Positions 27,341-34,366 of a stretch of DNA of 64,000 bases are shown here, one piece after another. Location of the stretch: NCBI GenBank assembly GCA_019746975.1, contig JAIERK010000013.1, positions 95,678-159,677 of the forward strand. Direction: 5' to 3'. This stretch comes from Candidatus Obscuribacterales bacterium. GTDB lineage: Bacteria > Cyanobacteriota > Vampirovibrionia > Obscuribacterales > Obscuribacteraceae. How positions within the stretch are numbered: position 1 is the stretch's first letter; every line of letters starts with the position of its first letter. Made by a program: the position numbers and the translations under genes. The notes under the pieces were generated by a model, which worked only from the letters and a program-made list of their open reading frames with translations, made no database searches and had not been told where the DNA came from.

Positions 27341-27517
27341 ATGGAAGAATTCGTACCTATAGCCTGGCCGGTCTTTGTAGCGATTTGCTTCACCTGGTTG
27401 GCGATCGCCTTCTTCTTCCTGGCTGGACGCAAGGTTTTTTTCGAACCCTATGTCGACGAGTCTAAAGATGAGGATGCCGGAGAAAAGACTGAGGCACCGG
27501 CGGAAACGAAGGCATAG
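27341..27517 (+). CDS. Small single-span membrane protein
   Basis: 58-residue frame from ATG 27341 starting MEEFVPIAWPVFVAICF. One membrane segment (about 6-28, very hydrophobic with FFFLAG) is followed by an acidic tail (VDESKDEDAGEKTEA). AGGA lies upstream at greater than ideal distance. The open frame extends further upstream but the codons there look non-coding. It resembles the small accessory membrane proteins common in respiratory or transport complexes, but no family is recognised. Confidence 0.55.
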   Translation: MEEFVPIAWPVFVAICFTWLAIAFFFLAGRKVFFEPYVDESKDEDAGEKTEAPAETKA

Positions 27518-27608
27518 TCAAGGGCTAGCCGCACTCTGATCCAGAGCTGGAATCGTTACGAAACCTTATTGCTCTTGTCTTTCTGGCAAATATTATCGTT
27601 TTTTATAT

Positions 27609-27640
27609 AACGCGCTGCCAAGTGGAGCGCGTTGTTCTTT
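27609..27640 (+). terminator. Probable intrinsic terminator
   Basis: AACGCGCT (27609-27616) pairs with AGCGCGTT (27626-27633) around a 9-base loop, followed by GTTCTTT. It lies after the small membrane protein gene and before patA. Confidence 0.5.
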
Positions 27641-27697
27641 ATGTATAGCGGTAAGATCTAGGCTGATAATTCCTCTCGACAACCGAGGCGACCAATC

Positions 27698-29071
27698 ATG
27701 CCACAAGATCTCGACAAAGCGAAAAGCAAAGCTAAAGACGTTCTCAGTCTCATTGAGAAGAAACAGCTTGACGCTGGAGAGCGAGAAAGAGTCGTTAAAG
27801 AGTCGGCTCAGTATTGGAAAGATCATGTCAACGAGGGTTTCCTGCAATATCGTAAGTCGGTGAGTACCGACTATATGGCGGTAGAGTGGCAGGACGAAGG
27901 CGCTATTTTCAGGGATATAAACGGCAAGGAGTTCATCGACATGCTCGGTGGCTTCGGTATATACAGTGTGGGGCACAGGCATCCCACCGTTCTAAAAGCA
28001 GTAAGGGATCAGATAGATAAGCAGTGCATTCATTCGCAGGAGCTTATCGACCCTTTGAGAACTTATCTGGCGCACCTGGTCGCTTTGATCACACCAGGCG
28101 ATCTTCAATTTGCCTTTTTCACCAACTCCGGAACGGAGTCTGTCGAAGGCTGTCTAAAGATGGCGATGCTTGCTACCGGTCGGCACCACTTTGTTGGTAC
28201 CGTGGGTGGTTTTCACGGAAAAAGCCTCGGCTCACTGGGCGGAACTTCGAAAGCAGTCTTTCGAGAGCCGTTCTTGCCCTTGATGAATTGGACGCACATT
28301 CCGTTCGGTGACCTACAGGCGCTCAAAATGACGTTGGAGTGCAATGATTTTTCCGGCAATCGTGTAGCCGCTTTTGTGTTGGAACCGATTCAAGGGGAAG
28401 GTGGTATCAACGTGGCACCACCCGGTTATCTGAAAGCGGCTCGAGAGCTGTGCGATCGCTTTGGTGCCATGCTTATCTTCGATGAAGTTCAATCAGGTAT
28501 GGGACGCACTGGCAAGATGTTCTATTGCGAGTACGATGAAGTGACACCGGATCTGATGGCATTAGGCAAAGGCTTCGGCGGTGGTGTCATGCCGATCGGT
28601 GCTTGTGTGGGAACTGCCAAAGTATGGGAAAAATATATCGATAATCCATTTCTCCACACCACCACATTCGGCGGCAATCCGCTGGCGTGCGCTGCAGCAA
28701 TTGCCACCATCTCAGTCCTTCTGGAAGAGAACCTTTTGGAGAAGGCTCGGGAGAAAGGTGAGTATTTATTGCTTAAACTCAATGCGCTCGCTAAGAAATA
28801 CCCAGACATCATGAAATGCGCTCGTGGTGTAGGGTTGATGCTCGGAATGGAGTTCTCCGACAATGATCTCGGATACGCAGTCGCGAAAGAGTTGTTCTCT
28901 CGGAATGTGCTGATATCGGGAACCTATATCAATGCGCGAGTTCTCAGAGTAGAGCCACCACTGGTGATTACACAAGCGCAATTGGAGTTATTCTTAGAAG
29001 CCCTTGAGGCGTCGATTATCGCTGTTTCAAAAAATCAAAAAGAGAAAAATTCTCTGGTTGGCTGCTCTTAG
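27698..29071 (+). CDS. patA: Putrescine aminotransferase-like class III aminotransferase
   Basis: PLP enzyme of 457 residues. The close likeness to E. coli PatA/YgjG runs through the N-terminal extension as well: YWKDHVNEGFLQYRKSV, AVEWQDEG and FIDMLGGFGIYSVGHRHP. FTNSGTESVEG binds the phosphate, IFDEVQSGMGRTGK holds the PLP-ring aspartate, GKGFGGGVMPIGA carries the catalytic lysine, and FLHTTTFGGNP is present. It would deaminate putrescine or cadaverine to the amino-aldehyde using 2-oxoglutarate. Related ornithine or lysine aminotransferases are the main alternatives. speD nearby supports a polyamine role. Confidence 0.85.
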   Translation: MPQDLDKAKSKAKDVLSLIEKKQLDAGERERVVKESAQYWKDHVNEGFLQYRKSVSTDYMAVEWQDEGAIFRDINGKEFIDMLGGFGIYSVGHRHPTVLKAVRDQIDKQCIHSQELIDPLRTYLAHLVALITPGDLQFAFFTNSGTESVEGCLKMAMLATGRHHFVGTVGGFHGKSLGSLGGTSKAVFREPFLPLMNWTHIPFGDLQALKMTLECNDFSGNRVAAFVLEPIQGEGGINVAPPGYLKAARELCDRFGAMLIFDEVQSGMGRTGKMFYCEYDEVTPDLMALGKGFGGGVMPIGACVGTAKVWEKYIDNPFLHTTTFGGNPLACAAAIATISVLLEENLLEKAREKGEYLLLKLNALAKKYPDIMKCARGVGLMLGMEFSDNDLGYAVAKELFSRNVLISGTYINARVLRVEPPLVITQAQLELFLEALEASIIAVSKNQKEKNSLVGCS

Positions 29072-29108
29072 ACGCGAGACTCAGTAAGAAATCGAGATTG
29101 GAGCAGAA

Positions 29109-29636
29109 TGGGTCAATTGTCGCATGACGAGATGACAGGACTTTTCGATTTCCGGTCAACTTTCTGTTGTTAAAGAACGCTATTGATAGTGCTGATACGG
29201 TCGCCATCGCAATCGGCGATCTGGATGATTTCGGTAAGGTCAACAACGACAGCGGATATTTCTATGCTGACGAATTGATCCTTCATTCGGTGCGATCAAT
29301 TCGGAATTGTGTTCCAGACAACTTTATTTTGGTGCGGACTGAGGGTGATGAGTTTGCGATTCTGGCACCGGGACTGTCATCCACAGAACTGATCGAGTAC
29401 ACAAGACCGCTCATGATTGCGATATACCAACCCATAGAGCTACAACATGAGTGTCATGAGCCTGGCCTGATAAGATCTCGATTTCTTTTGGAATTGCCAC
29501 GTATCCGACTGACGGTCTAGACGAGGTGAGCCTCGATAATTCTGCTCGCGCAGCGCTGGCCCTGGTAAAACAATCTGGAAAGAACTCCATTCGTGTATCT
29601 GGAAGTCCAAATCAACAGGTTGAGAATGGGAGTTAA
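29109..29636 (+). pseudogene. GGDEF-domain gene broken by two frameshifts
   Basis: Three consecutive pieces of a diguanylate cyclase-type domain lie in two frames. ATG 29109 gives HDEMTGLFDFRSTF, the typical domain start, then a stop near 29172. The middle piece is one frame over (from about 29161) and has IGDLDDFGKVNND and RTEGDEFAIL, an altered GGDEF loop. The last piece returns to the first frame from about 29472 with ISISFGIATYPTDG and ends at 29636. The compensating shifts mean no full-length product unless recoding occurs. It overlaps the convergent stress-protein gene by a few bases. Confidence 0.8.
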
Positions 29637-30094
29637 TGCGACTCTCCATGCGGTCTGATTTTTACGATCTCGACAGAACAAGGAGCGTGGGCAAGCACCC
29701 CTTCTGAAACACTGCCCAGTAAGAACTTGGTAATTCCCTTGCGACCATGCGAACCAAGCACAATGAGGTCGGCTGGCCAATCATTCGCGGTTTCTAAAAT
29801 CTGGTCTTTGATAAAACCCTCTTTTACCGCGAAGGATACCTGTTCGTCTCCAAACTTCTCTTTCAACGAATCCGCAGTTTCAGCAACAAGTCGTTGCGCG
29901 CCGTCAAATAGCTCTTTCTGCGCCTCCGTAGCTAACGGCACAAATGTGGCATGCAGACCGGCATACTCTGGATGCAACGGCTCCACTACAGTCAGCACCA
30001 GCACCTGTGATTCGGGAGGCCATGGACGCCTTCGTACCTCGAAGACTGCTGCGTGCGAGAAACTTGAGCCATCTATGGCAAGAAGTATGTTCAT
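29633..30094 (-). CDS. Universal stress protein (UspA family)
   Basis: Single-domain Usp protein of 153 residues. It begins MNILLAIDGSSFSHAAV. The ATP-binding signature GSHGRKGITKFLLGSVSEGV (about 113-132) is intact, so it is probably of the nucleotide-binding type. Length is normal. It is divergent from the aroF promoter. A two-domain relative is encoded at 52088. Confidence 0.92.
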   Translation of the reverse strand: MNILLAIDGSSFSHAAVFEVRRRPWPPESQVLVLTVVEPLHPEYAGLHATFVPLATEAQKELFDGAQRLVAETADSLKEKFGDEQVSFAVKEGFIKDQILETANDWPADLIVLGSHGRKGITKFLLGSVSEGVLAHAPCSVEIVKIRPHGESH

Positions 30095-30221
30095 CTAATA
30101 GGTGGTAATCGTCAACGAAGTTACAAACGTAAATCTGACTGAACTGGGCGCATGCCGCAGTTTTCGCGCCCATCATGATACTACGCGAACAGGGTTTGTC
30201 TTCATTCCCCGACAAATTCAC

Positions 30222-30250
30222 TTGACGATACTTTGCCCATCACCTAGGAT
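30222..30250 (+). promoter_or_regulatory. Sigma-70-type promoter for the aroF leader
   Basis: TTGACG (30222-30227), a 17-base spacer and TAGGAT (30245-30250). Transcription would begin near 30257, about 425 bases before aroF, and include both attenuators described below. Confidence 0.7.
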
Positions 30251-30301
30251 GGGCTCCATACGGTACATCCGGCTTCGGCCCCATTCATATATAGAAATTA
30301 A

Positions 30302-30352
30302 ATGCGTAATTTTGGATTTTTCTTTTGGTTTACAGAGGTTCACCTGGGGTGA
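30302..30352 (+). CDS. Leader peptide 1 of the aroF attenuator (MRNFGFFFWFTEVHLG)
   Basis: A 16-residue peptide with five Phe and one Trp in residues 4-10 (FGFFFWF). The ribosome site is weak (AGAAATTAA). Its last codons and stop (TGA 30350-30352) cover the 5' arm of an antiterminator, the layout expected of a ribosome-mediated attenuator. A stall at the Phe/Trp codons would leave that arm free. It is a sensing peptide, not a functional protein. Confidence 0.75.
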   Translation: MRNFGFFFWFTEVHLG

Positions 30353-30416
30353 TTTGAATCACGTTTGTTTACCCAAGGTGGACCGCATGCAAGAGAAGCA
30401 GCGGTCCTTTTGCTTT
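30337..30416 (+). promoter_or_regulatory. Attenuator 1: antiterminator and terminator upstream of aroF
   Basis: The antiterminator pairs GGTTCACCTGGGGT (30337-30350) with ACCCAAGGTGGACC (30371-30384), 13 of 14 positions including one G-T. It competes with the terminator GGACCGC (30380-30386) / GCGGTCC (30401-30407). The terminator is extended by TGC/GCA inside the loop and followed by TTTTGCTTT. The two stems share 30380-30384, so only one can form. A short hairpin GTGATT/AATCAC (30349-30362) may act as a pause site. Confidence 0.75.
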
Positions 30417-30441
30417 AAGAGAATCCAAAAGGTTGAGAGTA

Positions 30442-30588
30442 ATGATAGGTCATCTTCTAACAGCAAAAGAGCAAGCGGGCCTGAAAGCCCGGCTCGCGGC
30501 TGAGCCAGCGATTGATAATCAGGTTGAGTTCGATACGCTACAAGACGGTTCCTTTTGGTTTTTCGGATTTACCCGCCCCGAGCGGTAA
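30442..30588 (+). CDS. Leader peptide 2 of the aroF attenuator (48 residues, FWFFGF near the end)
   Basis: ATG 30442 is preceded by AAAAGG 9 bases upstream. The 48-residue frame starts MIGHLLTAKEQAGLKARL and ends DGSFWFFGFTRPER. Residues 38-43 contain four Phe and one Trp. The stop TAA (30586-30588) lies just after CCCCGAGC, the 5' arm of the second antiterminator. It is much longer than classical leader peptides (about 14-30 residues). A separate function for the first 35 residues cannot be excluded. Confidence 0.75.
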   Translation: MIGHLLTAKEQAGLKARLAAEPAIDNQVEFDTLQDGSFWFFGFTRPER

Positions 30589-30649
30589 TCGAGGTTCGCA
30601 GTAGCGACCAAGATGACCGGCTCGGGGTGACTACGAAGCCGGTCTTTTT
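30576..30649 (+). promoter_or_regulatory. Attenuator 2: antiterminator and terminator directly before aroF
   Basis: Antiterminator: CCCCGAGC (30576-30583) pairs perfectly with GCTCGGGG (30620-30627), extendable past a one-base bulge to 30617. Terminator: GACCGGCT (30615-30622) pairs perfectly with AGCCGGTC (30637-30644), followed by TTTTT (30645-30649). The stems overlap at 30617-30622 and are mutually exclusive. A ribosome at the leader stop hides CCCCGAGC and lets the terminator form; a ribosome stalled at the Phe/Trp codons frees it. Confidence 0.85.
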
Positions 30650-30682
30650 ACATGCTCGTTTTAAATACGGAGAACCAAAAAA

Positions 30683-31972
30683 ATGTCTAACGAACTCAAA
30701 ACCAGTCTTGGTGAAAACAAAGAGCGCACAGTGGTGCAGCTCGGAAAAGGCGTGACTTGCGGCGGCAAAGAGCTGCTTATCGTGGGCGGACCCTGTTCTG
30801 TCGAAAGCAAGGAGCAGATGGAGCTTGTCGGTAAAACTCTCGAAGGTCAAGGCGTGAGCGCAATCCGAGGCGGTGTCTACAAGCCCCGCACCTCGCCGTA
30901 CTCCTTCCAGGGTATGGGTGAAGAAGGTCTGGAAATCCTTTCCGAGACGTCCGAAAAATACGGCATGCCTGTGATCACCGAAGTAATGTCGGAAAAGCAA
31001 GCTAATATCGCAGTAAAGACCGCAGATGTTCTGCAAATCGGCAGCCGCAATATGCAGAACTTCGAATTGCTGAAGCATGTCGGCACGCTCAACAAGCCGG
31101 TTATCCTCAAGCGCGGTCTGTCCGCAACGCTGGAAGAGCTGGTACTTGCGGCGGAATACATCATGGCCGGCGGAAATCAAAATGTGATTCTATGTGAGCG
31201 TGGCATCCGTAGCTACGACAGCGCTACGCGTAACGTCCTTGATCTCGGCGGAGTAGTCGCGCTGCGCCAGATGACCCATCTTCCGATTATCGTGGATCCG
31301 TCCCATGCTTGCGGTCGTCGCGAACTCGTCGCGGACCTCGCCAGAGCCGCCGTGGCTTGCGGAGCCGATGGACTTATGATCGAATGCCATCCTCAACCTG
31401 AAAAGTCACTCTCTGACGCCCGCCAGGCAATTTCACTGCAAGATATGATCGACATCGTTAAGAGCGTAGAGCCTATCGCCGCCGCTGTCGGCCGCACCGT
31501 GCTTATAGGCAATCGTGAAGAGCATGCTGCTGTCTGCGCCGAGGCTGACGCTGCAGCCACGACATCCGCTGTCACACCTGCGCTGACCGTCGGCAATTCC
31601 AGCACTGCGCAAACGCTTGGAGCGCATGGTATAGACCACCCTGCCACATCAAAATCTCGTTCGCGCTCCACTGGCTATGATTCCCTTATCGCAGAGCTCA
31701 ACTCAGTTCGGCGCGAAATCGACAAGACCGACGCGCAGATTGCCCGCCTACTACAAGAGCGCCTGGCCTATGCTCTCAAAGTCGGAGACCTTAAGCAGGA
31801 AATGAAAGCCCCTGCTCGTGATGTCGCGCGAGAAAGAGAAGTGATCGAGCGAATCAGCTCCCATTGCGCCGATCCACAGATGGCAGCACGAATCAGCTCT
31901 ATTTATGACCGAATCATCGAAGCCAGTCGTCAGCTCCAGGTGGAAAGCGCGCTGCCATCGAGAGTAGCATGA
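30683..31972 (+). CDS. aroF: DAHP synthase (type I-beta) fused to C-terminal chorismate mutase
   Basis: Bifunctional enzyme of 429 residues at the entry and branch point of aromatic amino acid synthesis. The DAHP synthase part (1-270) shows GGPCSVES, KPRTSPYSFQG, ILKRGLSAT, DPSHACGRRE and IECHPQPEKS, the Kdo8P-like I-beta type. A Ser/Ala/Thr-rich linker (about 280-335) leads to an AroQ-type chorismate mutase (about 338-420; LNSVRREIDKTDAQIARLL, KVGDLKQ, SSIYDRIIEASRQ). The C-terminal placement of the mutase is the reverse of the Bacillus fusion. GGAGA precedes ATG 30683 by 9 bases. The promoter, two attenuators and coding region form one unit. Confidence 0.95.
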   Translation: MSNELKTSLGENKERTVVQLGKGVTCGGKELLIVGGPCSVESKEQMELVGKTLEGQGVSAIRGGVYKPRTSPYSFQGMGEEGLEILSETSEKYGMPVITEVMSEKQANIAVKTADVLQIGSRNMQNFELLKHVGTLNKPVILKRGLSATLEELVLAAEYIMAGGNQNVILCERGIRSYDSATRNVLDLGGVVALRQMTHLPIIVDPSHACGRRELVADLARAAVACGADGLMIECHPQPEKSLSDARQAISLQDMIDIVKSVEPIAAAVGRTVLIGNREEHAAVCAEADAAATTSAVTPALTVGNSSTAQTLGAHGIDHPATSKSRSRSTGYDSLIAELNSVRREIDKTDAQIARLLQERLAYALKVGDLKQEMKAPARDVAREREVIERISSHCADPQMAARISSIYDRIIEASRQLQVESALPSRVA

Positions 31973-32157
31973 GGACACGTGTGCGCAAAGCCAAGCGCTT
32001 GATAAGAGTGTCGACATCGAGCAGGATTTTCGATGGTCCAGTTTCGCGGCTTCAGTCTAATTCTAGACGGCAAATCTGCTGTTCAATCTACGACTACATT
32101 ATTGAAGCCAGTCGCCAGTGCGAGGTACAGCGGACGCTCCAAGAAGGTGTCGCATGA
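31969..32157 (+). pseudogene. Decayed duplicate of the aroF 3' end
   Basis: A short frame overlaps the aroF stop. Its end, SIYDYIIEASRQCEVQ..., matches the end of the chorismate mutase (SIYDRIIEASRQLQVE...) and reaches a stop after a similar ...GVA/RVA tail. The shared DNA GAAGCCAGTCG lies at 31919 and 32104, an offset of 185 bases. Upstream likeness is weak, so the copy is old or partial. It is unlikely to be functional. Confidence 0.6.
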
Positions 32158-32495
32158 ACTCTTGGAAAGCGTGAAGCCTTTGCGGCGCCACGTAAATGCT
32201 CAACCTTTGGATTCCTGTTTTCGTTTCGACTCTCCTTTATCTGGGAGCCTTTCGAGAGGCGTTCTTGGTAGTACCCATTGGATAGTCCAGTGTCCCCTTG
32301 GTTGCCGATGCAGCCATTTACAGGCTGAAAGTCTCCGGACGGGGTGTTCGATATGCAATGCATGTCGATATTATTGCTAAAACATTGGCAACTGATTGCA
32401 TATTAATGTGTAAACTTTCAATTGGGACGATCTAAGTAAATCGAGTCGCAGTACACTATTTGCAACTGATCTAAACTCCCTCTCAGAGGTCCTAT
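32158..32495. other. Intergenic region, possible 29-residue hydrophobic frame
   Basis: No supported gene. A frame at 32196-32285 (MLNLWIPVFVSTLLYLGAF...) encodes a membrane-like 29-residue peptide but lacks any ribosome-binding sequence. It may be chance or another remnant. Confidence 0.25.
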
Positions 32496-32594
32496 ATGTC
32501 ATTCCTCATGGGTCTGGCCGTTATCGTTGTCGCTACAGTCGCGGCAGGATGGATTAATGACAATACGTCATTCGGGGGACAACTCGAAGAGTAG
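32496..32594 (+). CDS. Very small single-span membrane peptide (32 residues)
   Basis: ATG 32496 follows AGAGG by 6-7 bases. The peptide begins MSFLMGLAVIVVATVAAGW, a good membrane segment, and ends in the polar tail NDNTSFGGQLEE before TAG at 32592. It has the look of genuine small membrane proteins. Only the ribosome site and the segment's character support it; no family is recognised. Confidence 0.4.
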   Translation: MSFLMGLAVIVVATVAAGWINDNTSFGGQLEE

Positions 32595-32903
32595 CGACAC
32601 CAGTCGCACTGGGACAGAAGTCGAATTTTTCAAAAAACAGAACAGCTGATCGGTAGATTAGGAGAATTTACCGGATGCAACGTAAAACCTCGACCTTCAG
32701 GTCTGGGGGCTAGGTTCGACTGCGGGAACGCAGGCGGAGACACCGTCAATCGGTTCAAACGCGCTTCATCTCTTGTAGAACCGCATTTGTAGCAGCTCAG
32801 TCGCGCTGCGAAATCCATCAAAACTGCATCGATACTTCGGTGCAATTCGAGAATGTAGTCCCTGAGCGCACTCTCATGTGGTGATGGTGAGCCGGAATCT
32901 CCG
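32595..32903. other. Intergenic region, nothing recognised
   Basis: 309 bases between the small peptide gene and the convergent membrane protein gene. No gene is supported. A weak AACCT/AGGTT pairing near 32686-32716 is not convincing as a terminator. Confidence 0.35.
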
Positions 32904-33725
32904 CTATCGCTCGGTTATCGGCCTTGTGCCAAATTTAGTGGCGAGTAGACCGCCGCTGCCGAGGATTGCGATTAATACAGCCACTCGAATGCCGATGCGC
33001 GGCATCAATCCGATTCCCGGAATCTGAACAATCAAAGCGATCACTAAGCTACCCAGCAAGATTCTGACGAACTCGGTCACGCGCTGATGATTACCGAAAT
33101 ATTCGATTTTGCAAAGTCCAGACTTAGTAGAGAGGCGTTCGCCAATCAAGGAGACTCCTATGGAGAGACCAGCTATTAGTCCGGCTTCGAGCATTGCAAT
33201 TAGCACCGCTGATAGTGGCTGTGTGATGACGAGATTATCGAGAACGCGCACCGAAATCAGTATCGTCACACCGGTGAGGATGGACCTCCCGATACAGCGC
33301 CAGAACTGTTGCCTGCAGCACTCCTGGGCCACTGCGACGTATCGGGAGAAAAATGCTGTTCCAATCAGACCGGCGAAGGTGCAAAATAAAAATGTTGGGA
33401 CGAAACGCTTCCTCTCTGCCGCCCAGCGCCGAAACACCATCACCGGTGCGCGTCGACTCGAGGAGTTGATCAACAAAGCATGTCTGACGAATGGAGGCAA
33501 ATTCTCGGTCAGCTTCCGAACTCGCTGCAAGTCTTGCTCATCGCCCGTATTGCTATCTAACTGTGAGCCGACCCTTTCGGTTATGGTAGTGGTCTCATTC
33601 GTTTCTTGAGCAATTGCCGGCAGTATGCTCGAGCCATCGAGCAGTATAGTCGACAAGAGTAGCAATACCATTATTGGTATCAGTTTAGGCCATGTACTTC
33701 TAATCCTTGCCAGTCGCTTGTTCAT
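32904..33725 (-). CDS. Membrane protein of unknown function, last gene of the sigma-factor cluster
   Basis: Protein of 273 residues. The N-terminal signal or anchor (KLIPIMVLLLLSTILLDG) is followed by a polar region of about 60 residues (TTTITERVGSQLDSN...). Four to five hydrophobic segments come after (about 109-126, 145-165, 170-190, 215-237, 242-262). No family is recognised. It lies 185 bases downstream of the anti-sigma gene on the same strand, with a long inverted repeat between them. It may be part of the same envelope-response unit or separately expressed. Confidence 0.75.
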   Translation of the reverse strand: MNKRLARIRSTWPKLIPIMVLLLLSTILLDGSSILPAIAQETNETTTITERVGSQLDSNTGDEQDLQRVRKLTENLPPFVRHALLINSSSRRAPVMVFRRWAAERKRFVPTFLFCTFAGLIGTAFFSRYVAVAQECCRQQFWRCIGRSILTGVTILISVRVLDNLVITQPLSAVLIAMLEAGLIAGLSIGVSLIGERLSTKSGLCKIEYFGNHQRVTEFVRILLGSLVIALIVQIPGIGLMPRIGIRVAVLIAILGSGGLLATKFGTRPITER

Positions 33726-33763
33726 TGTTGTCCAGTTGTTTTACCCAAATAATAGCAACGAGT

Positions 33764-33879
33764 GACGGATGACGTCGCCCCTACACATAGAAGGAGTTGG
33801 CGACAAATACGTGCATGCGTCGAGCCTGATTGACTCCGCCTGCCCGGACTTGCCCGGCATAGGGGCGACGTCATTCGTC
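33764..33879. repeat. 20-base inverted repeat with 76-base loop
   Basis: The arms are 33764-33783 (GACGGATGACGTCGCCCCTA) and 33860-33879 (TAGGGGCGACGTCATTCGTC). They pair over 20 positions with a single G-T. The loop contains no gene. It lies between the anti-sigma and membrane protein genes. It could be an mRNA hairpin, a small non-autonomous element or a protein-binding site. Confidence 0.8.
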
Positions 33880-33910
33880 CACTTCGTGTATACAAATACG
33901 TATGTGTGAA

Positions 33911-34366
33911 TCATACGGTCTGTCTCTCCGCTTTGGAATCGGCGATCAAAAGCTTGACACCAATCATGGTGGCTAGCCCGATGATCCACGAACCGATTCC
34001 CCATACCGATTCAGCTGCATCGATTACAAGAACGGTCGCCACGAACACAGTCAGGACGACTGCATAGACGAGCCATTTGAGCTGTTGCGGTCGAGCTCGA
34101 TCGATTGCCGCCACTTCGGATAGAATGTTCTGCGTCAGCCGCTCTGACACGTCAAATTGCGGTAGCGACCTTGCCATCGTAATCATATCGGTTGACTGTC
34201 GATGCCATTCCTGACACGACATACACGCTTGCATATGATCCGCGACGCGCTCGCCGTCGGTCTCCATAGCGTTCCACGTAGAAGTTTCCTCCTCGATGCA
34301 GTCGCTTAGAAGCTCACGTATTGCTGTGCATTTTCTTGCATTTAAATCATCCACCTTAATCACCAC
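33911..34366 (-). CDS. Anti-sigma factor with zinc-finger-like (zf-HC2) domain
   Basis: Protein of 151 residues starting at GTG 34366, overlapping the sigma-factor stop by 11 bases. The motif HMQACMSCQEW fits the H-x3-C-x2-C signature of zinc-dependent anti-sigma domains. Two membrane segments follow (about 97-115 and 120-140). It would hold the ECF sigma factor encoded just upstream at the membrane until a signal releases it. No protease partner is nearby. Confidence 0.88.
   Translation of the reverse strand: MVIKVDDLNARKCTAIRELLSDCIEEETSTWNAMETDGERVADHMQACMSCQEWHRQSTDMITMARSLPQFDVSERLTQNILSEVAAIDRARPQQLKWLVYAVVLTVFVATVLVIDAAESVWGIGSWIIGLATMIGVKLLIADSKAERQTV

Noticed and set aside
30102..30503. 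133-codon plus-strand frame across the aroF leader
   Set aside because: It starts upstream of the promoter, has no ribosome site, and covers the promoter, leader peptide 1 and a terminator. The attenuator reading explains the region better.
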